Assembly (NCBI RefSeq): GCF_027887165.1
Contig: NC_077234.1
Span: forward strand, 189,077,319 to 189,141,318
Source: Monodelphis domestica
Lineage: Eukaryota; Chordata; Mammalia; Didelphimorphia; Didelphidae
Direction: 5' to 3'
Length of the DNA stretch: 64,000 nt
The position numbers and the translations under genes were made by a program. Of this stretch, positions 57,438 through 64,000 are shown in pieces; position 1 is the first letter of the stretch, and each line of letters starts with the position of its first letter. Under the pieces are notes generated by a model. The model made no database searches and was not told the DNA's origin. It worked only from the letters and a program-made list of their open reading frames with translations.

Positions 57438-57652
57438 CTGTAGATCAGGGGTCCCCAAACTGAGGCCCCCTGAGGTCATTTATCCAGACCCCACTGTACT
57501 TCTGGAAGGGACACCTCTTTCATTGGTGCTCCTGGAATACTGCATGTGGAGGCACCACAAAGCGCAGTTTCACTCACATACAGTATTACTTCCGGTGCAT
57601 TAATCCTTTGCGTGGTGCCTTGTTCTGAGAGTAACTGAAGGAGAACAAGGCA

Positions 57653-58003
57653 TTGTGCAAAGGGTTATGTGGCTGCACAATGGAAGATATCAGCATGGTG
57701 AGCGGCAAACTTTTGAGACATTTCTATGACTTACTTCCACAGATTACAGCTTTTACGCTTTCAAAAAACAAAGAAGTACCAGACCTCAAGAAAAAGGGAG
57801 GCTCCATCGGTGATATGCAATCACATGTGAAAGCATTTGAAATAAAATTAGGCTTTCTTATCAAACAAGTAAAGGAGGAAAATTTCTGCCACCTCCCCCT
57901 TAACTCAAAATCTGTTAATGGAAAAACCCTTGATTGCATTCCCAAAAGAAAGATGTGTAGATTCACTGAAAAAGTTACAAAAGAAGTTCCAATTCAGATT
58001 TAA
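57653..58003 (+). pseudogene. hAT transposase, N-terminal/middle fragment
   Basis: Open frame of 116 codons. DMQSHVKAFEIKLGFLIKQV and KEENFCHLPL match the middle region of Charlie-type transposases as I remember it. The region before about residue 25 does not look like a zinc-finger BED domain, so the N-terminus is lost. No DDE catalytic motifs remain. Confidence 0.7.
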
Positions 58004-58057
58004 AGAGCTTCATCTCCATGAACAGGACATACAGCTTTTCTGTTAACCCATTTTCTA

Positions 58058-58402
58058 TTGACATTGAAAATGTGGATACAATTTACCAAATGGAACTGGC
58101 TGAACTGCAGAATTTTGACTCTGAAAGACTCATTCAATTCAAGCAGCTTGCCTAATTTCTATGTATCTCTCCTCTTTAAGACATATCCTAATCTCAGGAA
58201 CCATGCACTCAAAATGGCAACTATCTTTGGCAACACTTATATCTGTGAACAGACTTTTTCCAGAAGGAAACATCTGAAATCTCCAACCAGATCTAGACTA
58301 ACTGATGCACACTTGTATCACTTGTTACAGCTAGCAGTGACAAATATGGAACCGGACATTGACCATCACATTAGCCAAAAGCAGGGCCATAGATCCCATT
58401 GA
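58058..58402 (+). pseudogene. hAT transposase, C-terminal dimerisation fragment
   Basis: The end of the frame reads YPNLRNHALKMATIFGNTYI, CEQTFSRRKHLKSPTRSRLT, DAHLYHLLQLAVTNMEPDID, the hAT family C-terminal dimerisation domain (the FG.TY.CE..FS...K...R.RLTD.HL signature). The frame ends at TGA 58400-58402 in the expected place for these transposases. Confidence 0.85.
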
Positions 58403-58639
58403 AATACTGGTCAGTTTGTTGATTTAAATTTACTTGTTCTTTATTTTAAATATTGCATTTGTTTCATTTCATTTTGTTTTGTTTTGTTTTACTTTAAAAT
58501 AAGATATGTGCAGTGTGCATAGGGATTTGTTCATAGTTTGTTTTTTTTACAGTCCAGCCCTCTAAAAGTCTGAGTGACAGTGTACTAGCCCCCTGTGTAA
58601 AAAGTTTGGGGACACCTGCTGTAGATGCAGAGACAGTCA

Positions 58640-58925
58640 GAGGGCATAGTAGTTAAAGTTTTGAACTTGGTTTCAGAAGACCCGCCACTATTAGCTGTGT
58701 GACTAAGTCACTCAATGTCTCTCAACTTCAGTTTCCTCATCTGTTTTCCTCATTCTGTCTCTTCATTCTCATTCCTCACACTCATTTTCTATATCTCAAA
58801 AGAGGATAATAACAGCTCCTACTTCTTCACAAGGTATTGTGAGGAACAAATGAGATAACACAGCTAAAGCCTTTTATAAACATTAAAGTGCTAAATGAAT
58901 GTTAACTATTATTTTAAGACCTAGA
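58640..58925 (+). repeat. MIR
   Basis: 'ttgaacttggtttcagaaga', 'cagtttcctcatctg', 'tgtgaggaacaaatgagata', interrupted by a pyrimidine-rich stretch. Confidence 0.65.
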
Positions 58926-60485
58926 TTAGATTGGTCTATGAGGTCCTTTCCAACTTTAAGATTCTGTGCCCCTTTTAAAAGGAAAATATAAAAGACATTG
59001 CACATATCACTTTGATCAAAATTATAACTTAATACTTAAAATCTCCCAAAATATACATATCATTGATTAACCTTCTTCTACTGTTTTATCAAATGTCTGG
59101 TGTCGGACTTTGTCAAATGATATATTAGTTCCTTGGAGTTATTGCAGTGAATCAAAGATCATTGTACCCTGTATAACTACAACATCTAAAGATAATCTAC
59201 CTAGCATTTGAGAGGAGGTGTCTAAATACTCTCAAGATTCTTTCAAGCTTATGAGTAATTTAACTGCACTTTTCCTTCAATATAGTTGTTGCATTCCACC
59301 CCATCAAAAAAATGCTTTTAAAAAAGTATCAATAAAAATCGTTCTTAAAACTTATTATCCAGAAAAATAAAATTATAGTTTTCTATTAATTCATAATTTT
59401 GGAGTTGATTTCAAGGTTTCAAATTCAAAGCCATAAGACTGAGCCATAATAAAAGGCCAAAATCAGGTTGAAAATAAAATAGAAAGGGGCTCTATAAAAG
59501 ATGATTTCCATTTTTGCATTTTAATTCTTCACTGCCAACACAGGCATCACTAAAACAAAAATCTAAGCACTGATTTGACTGATTTTGTTTGCCTTGCATT
59601 TAAGTATGAAAGTCCATTTCCATACGTACTAATTTTCTACTTTTTAAAATGGTTTATAATGTGTACCTTTGTCTTAGTATAAATCTTAAGCTGCATTTAA
59701 CTGAGATAAAGATACTTATCTGTTATTAAGAGATTTTCAATTAATACATTAGTCATTCTTTTCAAGAAATGAGTGCTGAAATTAAGTTTATAAAGGCAGT
59801 CAAGATAAAAGATAACCAGAACAGGATTTCCTTTTAATTAGGTGAGCTGGATTCTTTATCTTATAAACTAAAAATCTTTTGAACTTTGATTTTTTCCAAC
59901 AGAATAATGAACTCAATTTCACTCCACATATAAAAGGGGAAAACAATACCCAGCAATGGTATTTATTAAGCTGGAGTTTGTGAGGGAGAAGGAAGAGGTA
60001 AAATGACAAATATTTTTCAAATTAATCTATCCTTTCCTCAATACTTCTGTGATGAGCAATTTTTTAAAAACCCTCAAAAAATAGATATTTTTATTATATA
60101 TCTACATAGTCAAGCAAAACAAATCACTACACTAGCCATGTCTGAAAATGTGTTTCAGGTGTATCATACCCTGGCAGTAGGGTGTATATTATGTTCCTAC
60201 TTTTTTGATTCATGTTTATTCACTATGTTGATCACAGTTCTAAATTCATTAAAAGTTGTTCTTCTCGGTAACCATCTGATCTTTAACTTTTTTATATAGC
60301 TACCAAAGTCAATGTTCAAAAAAATGATTAACCTTCCTACTTTCTTTGTTACATAATTCAGTATTCAATGACCACGTATAGGCAGTCCTTGAACAAATAC
60401 TGATTTATTACTATTTATATTAGGCTTTACCAGAAAAAGAATTCATACCATAGTATGTGACACACTATTACATAATAAGAGCTCA
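58926..60485. other. Unassigned AT-rich stretch
   Basis: About 1.5 kb without a recognised family, exon or RNA gene. The 98-codon frame at 60003-60299 has no domain. Confidence 0.3.
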
Positions 60486-60970
60486 TGGGAGGCGGAGTCA
60501 AGATGATGGCATGGCGTTGAAGCAACAAAAGTTCAGACATCTGAATACCCTTCCTTACCAATTACAAACTAAATGCTCCTAGGGTACTAAAAATCAAACC
60601 TAACAAGACAGAGCCAAGGAATCCTTCTACTGGACTCAAATCAAAAGGTATACTCCCCAAAAGCCAGAATTCGAGAACAGTCAGGTTTAAGGGGAAGGCA
60701 GAAGGAAGGTCCTAGGACCCCCTCCCCGCCACCTAGAGCACTAGGACTCCAGAGAAAGTGGGAATCTCTGAGCGGGCAAAGGCACTTGTCTGGAGGGTGT
60801 ACCTTGTGGGCAGGGCTGTGCCAGGCTCAAAGCATCAAACACAGACAGTGGGGAAGGAGCTGGAGAGGGAGCAAAGAGCAGGCAGCCTGGTCACAGTAGC
60901 AGAGACCCTCCATATTGCTCCAGCCTTCCAGGAGGTTTTGGCCTCAAGGCACATCCAGCCCAACCCAGAT

Positions 60971-61117
60971 GAACTTAATCCCATCAAAAGCCTTCAGAGG
61001 TCAGGGAAGCCCAAGCCCTAACAACCCTCCCCCACAGACTGCTGGACTTTAATCCAATCAAAAGCCTCCAGAGGACAGGGAAGGTCAAACTCAACACCCC
61101 TCCCCCACAGACTGCAG
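60971..61117 (+). repeat. Tandem 74-bp units in the L1 copy 3 5' UTR
   Basis: Two adjacent units (60971-61044, 61045-61117) share 'atcaaaagcct.cagagg.cagggaag' and 'cctcccccacagactgc'. Related single units occur at about 42547 and 42714 in copy 2. Confidence 0.75.
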
Positions 61118-61500
61118 GGAGAGATCTTCTGTCAAAGCTCCAAGAGGGGAGACTGACAGAAAACCCCAAAACCAAAAAAATGAGAGGAGCAAGAGCACAG
61201 ACAAATATGGGGAGAAAAGAAGGGGTAAATATGAACAAACAACAGAAAAAGAAGTAAGAAATTACAATAGACATCTTCTATACAAGCAATGAACAAAGAG
61301 GAAACGTAACAGAGGAGGAGGGATCATCAAATGATAAATCAGAAATGCCAGCGAATTGGATACAGGCTTTGGAAGACCTCAAAATGCAATTCAAAACACA
61401 ATTAAGAGAGGCTTAAGACAATTGGGAAAATAACTTAAAAACTAAGATAAGTCATCTGAAAACAGAAAATGTCTCGAAAGTCAAAATCAACCAGCTTGAA

Positions 61501-61605
61501 AATGAGGCAAAGAAGTTGAAAGATAAGGCAAAGGAGATGAGAGATGAGGTAAAGAAGATGAAAGATGAGGCAAAGGAGATGAAAGATAAGATAAAGAGGA
61601 TGAAA
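61501..61605 (+). repeat. Five 21-bp heptad units in L1 copy 3 ORF1
   Basis: Five exact-length 21-bp units (starting 'aatgaggcaaagaagttgaa'), two more than copy 2 at the same point. Confidence 0.9.
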
Positions 61606-62171
61606 GATGACCTCCAAAGAAAATCAGACCAGAAATAGAAGGATGACCAAAAAGCCAGGGATGAAATCCAGTCTTTAAGAACCAGAATACAACTAGAATT
61701 AAGTGACTTCACAAGGCAGCAGGACACTTTAAAACAAAACCAAAAGAATGAAAAAATTGAGGAAAATATGAAGCATCTCATTCACAAAACAGAGGATTTA
61801 GAAAATATTCAAGGAGAGACAATTTAAGAATCATTGGTCTACCAGAAGACCATGACAAAAGAAAAGGCCTCAACAAAAAAACTAAAGGAAATTATTCAAG
61901 AAAACTGCCCCGATATTCTAGAAGAGGGAAAAGTGGAGATTGAAAGGATCCACAGATCACCTCCTGTACTTAATCCCCAACTGACACCCAGAAATGTTAT
62001 AGCCAAATTCAAGAACTATCAGACCAAAGAAAAGATATTACAGGCTGCCAAGAAGAAGTCATTCAGGTACCATGGAACCACAGTGAGGATAACACAGGAT
62101 CTGACTGCATCTACACTGAAGGACTGAAAGGCATGGAATATGATATTCCAGAAAGCAAGAGAACTAGGTCT

Positions 62172-62986
62172 TGTGACAAGGATATCATTTTAAAAGACTA
62201 ATATATATTAATTTAAGGTCACCAAGGAATTCAGCTATGTAATTCCTAAATGAAAACTCAAGTCAGCAGTCAACCTTTTATGGAGTTTTATGGAGGGAGA
62301 GAGGGAGAGAAGGGAATAGGGCTTAAATACCCCCTCTGTTTAGGCTGGGCCAAAGGCCCAAGCCCTTAGATAGCTGAGGCAAAGAAGAGAGATCAGTCCC
62401 TATCACTCACGTGACCAAAATGGAGAAACAGTCTCAGGGGCCTCTACCTCCTCAGACCCCGCTATCTTTAAGGAAACCATCTAAGTTCCCTCCCCTCAGT
62501 TCTCACATCTACCAATCACTGTCCATGTCTTCCCTGTGCCAATGGTGGCTCTAGCTTAACCCAGGACCGCCCAGAGGTCTGCCCCTTTGCACATGTCTGT
62601 TGAAGGTCATATTCTCAAATAATTAAATCTTGATCCTTGCTGCAGCCCTTCCTAAATCCTTTTACTCTGAGTAGGGTAGAGATTGTAAGTTCCAAGACCT
62701 GGTTCTGTCATTCCAAGTATCTCTATTGTATCAATTCTAAAATCAATCATGACTCAAAGAACTTCCTGTTCTATGCTTAAGCATAGGCCAAAGCCCTTTC
62801 CATTGTTCAGCAAAAGGTTTCTGTCCTAAAGCAGTCCCAAGTAGGGAGGAGAAGGAACCTCCCATGCCAAGGGGGTTCACATTCCAATAGAGTTCCCACT
62901 ATCAGTAGGAAATTCCCTCCAAGCATGAAACCTTCCAATGGTGAAATTTCCAACATTCACAAGTCTAAGAAATTTTAAGGTTTACA
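62172..62986 (-). mobile_element. Solo LTR (family A), second copy, inside L1 ORF1
   Basis: TGTGACAAGG to AGGTTTACA, flanked by a perfect 4-bp duplication GTCT (62168-62171, 62987-62990). Reverse orientation relative to 1889-2844, and about 140 bp shorter, partly through a shorter CT/GA tract. It must be younger than the L1 copy it interrupts. Confidence 0.88.
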
Positions 62987-63399
62987 GTCTACCACCAATA
63001 ATAAACTACCCAGCAAAACTAACTATATTCTTATAGGGGAAAGAATGGCAATTTAACAAAATAGAAGAATTCCAAGCATTTGTAAAGAAAAGACCAGATC
63101 TGAACTGAAAATTTGATGTCCAAGCACAGAACTCAAGAGAATCATCAAAAGGTAATTAAAAAAGAGGGAAAAAAGAAAAACAAAACAAAACAACAACAAA
63201 AAACCAACCTTTTTTAAAAGAGATTCAATAAGTTAAAATGATATGTATCTCTTTTAAGAAAAGAGGTCATTGGTAAGTCTTAAAAACTTATTATAACCTA
63301 GGCAGTTATAAGAATTACACTTAGGGGGAACAGTGAAAAACTGTATAGGATGAAATAATAAAACATAAATAGGTGTACAGATATATGTATGTATAAGTG

Positions 63400-63462
63400 C
63401 ATATATGTGTGTGTGTATATATGTACATGTGTATACATGTATATATATATATATATATATGC
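63400..63462. repeat. TG/TA microsatellite in L1 spacer
   Basis: TGTG then (TA)n. The corresponding place in copy 2 (44155-44213) is also TA-rich. Confidence 0.9.
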
Positions 63463-63930
63463 AACTAGAGCTAAAAAAAGAGGTTAATACTAAAAGAAAT
63501 GTGAAAAGAAACAAAAGGGGGTAAATTTATATGTCACAAAGAAGCTCATGGCGGGAGAGGTGAGAACATCAATACACTGGAAGGGTAAAGAGGTTGGAGA
63601 TAGGAAATGCTCAACTCTTATGTGCATTGAAATTGACCCAAAGAGGAAAGAACAATCCAATCCACTGGGGCAGAGAATAGACTCGTGCCCTATAGGGGAG
63701 TAGAAGGGTAACAAATGGACTGGTGGGGAGGGAAGCAATACAAGGGAGGGAGAGGGTGAGGGGGAAATTTTAGAAAGCCTACAGGGAAAATAAGGAAGGC
63801 AATAAGAAGGGAGGGGGGTAGAAAGGGAAGTAAAATAAGGGTGGGAACTAGGGTGACTGATTATAAAGAAACATTGATGTAGAAGGAAATAATGAAAGAA
63901 GAAAAGGCAGGACCAGGAGTAAAAATCAAA

Positions 63931-64000
63931 ATGCTGGGAAATACACAGCTAGTAATCATAACTCTGAATGTGAATGGAATGAACTCACCCATAAAACGCA
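63931..64000 (+). CDS. L1 copy 3 ORF2 start (runs off the window)
   Basis: Reads [23 protein letters not shown], identical to copy 2 at the start of the endonuclease domain (LNVNGMNS with the metal-site asparagine). Only the first 23 codons are visible. Confidence 0.9.
   Translation, partial: MLGNTQLVIITLNVNGMNSPIKR

Larger units (their letters stand above)
57446..58618 (+). mobile_element. hAT (Charlie-like) DNA transposon with intact ends
   Basis: Ends CAGGGGTCCCCAAACT and AGTTTGGGGACACCTG are inverted repeats, flanked by a perfect 8-bp duplication CTGTAGAT (57438-57445, 58619-58626), the hAT hallmark. 1173 bp, so shorter than a full hAT (about 2.5-3 kb): transposase coding sequence survives only in two pieces, with the catalytic middle deleted. 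The perfect target duplication suggests it is younger than the CR1/L3 and MIR layers. Confidence 0.93.
61348..63120 (+). pseudogene. L1 copy 3 ORF1 (broken, split by an LTR)
   Basis: Coding order as in copy 2: ATGCCAGCGAATTGG start (M-P-A-N-W), a coiled coil with five heptad units, NLRIIGLPEDHDKRKGLN-like, IQENCPDILEEGKVEIERIH, SPPVLNPQLTPRNVIAKFKN, then an LTR after 'gaactaggtct', resuming 'ctacccagcaaaactaacta'. Several stops and frameshifts precede the LTR, so the frame was decaying independently of it. Human L1 ORF1p is about 338 residues; this copy would be similar. Confidence 0.85.
60486..64000 (+). mobile_element. LINE-1 copy 3, continues past the window
   Basis: 5' UTR from 'gggaggcggagtcaagatga', ORF1 from about 61348, an LTR insertion (62172-62986), a spacer of about 800 bp with TA/TG microsatellite (63400-63462), and ORF2 from ATG 63931. 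Closest to copy 2 throughout, including 5' UTR and spacer. Confidence 0.9.

Noticed and set aside
60003-60299. 98-codon AT-rich frame
   Set aside because: No domain or conservation argument; plausible by chance in AT-rich DNA.
1-64000. CRISPR arrays, operons or other prokaryotic systems
   Set aside because: No regularly spaced direct repeats and no gene clusters; all evidence points to a mammalian genome.

Overview
The window looks like a marsupial genome. It is dense with marsupial-style tRNA-derived SINEs and CORE-SINEs, long LINE-1 copies, old L2, MIR and CR1/L3-like debris, and several unrelated solo LTRs. This assignment is inferred from repeat families recognised by eye; no species can be named. 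There is no sign of bacterial, plasmid or viral genome organisation. I did not see a new multi-gene system.

Host genes are sparse. The clear one is CCDC138 on the minus strand. Its stop-containing last exon (30998-31163) and the exon before it (33499-33626) have good splice signals, join in phase, and encode the conserved CCDC138 C-terminus; the 3' UTR runs to about 30640. In human the order is RANBP2-CCDC138-EDAR, so if synteny holds the left half is CCDC138-EDAR intergenic DNA and the right half is CCDC138 intron. No EDAR exon was recognised. A processed ferritin light-chain pseudogene (17261-18000, minus) still carries a recognisable iron-responsive element. Two weaker candidate exons are reported: a TATA-plus-signal-peptide first exon at 9405-9619 (plus) and a splice-bounded 125-nt open segment at 46725-46849 (minus).

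Layout. 1-5.5 kb: SINE, a solo LTR with a 4-bp target duplication, a 1.3-kb polypyrimidine tract and a 135-bp inverted duplication. 6.3-7.9 kb: two old L1 pieces in opposite orientation. 11-13 kb: an L2 copy split by a MIR. 17-19.3 kb: ferritin pseudogene and an LTR. 22.3-24.65 kb: a 5'-truncated L1 with a 13-bp target duplication, carrying a nested solo LTR and an AT-rich expansion, followed by a second short LTR. 29.8-30.3 kb: a CpG-rich class I LTR. 30.6-33.6 kb: CCDC138 exons. 35-38 kb: L2, MIR, a Tigger-like piece and SINEs. 38.1-46 kb: two L1 copies head to tail, the second interrupting ORF2 of the first and itself lacking most of ORF2. 47-51 kb: an L2 copy hosting an LTR-like element with 76-bp inverted ends, a tRNA-Met-like relic and an L1 3' end; a 211-bp segment is duplicated here. 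55.5-58.6 kb: a solo LTR, an L1 3' end and a hAT transposon with perfect 8-bp target duplication. 60.5-64 kb: a third L1 running off the window, with a solo LTR inside ORF1.

The repeats carry most of the information: nested insertions with readable target duplications give relative ages, and the L1 copies show variable heptad number in the ORF1 coiled coil, a roughly 800-bp inter-ORF spacer and duplicated 5' UTR units.
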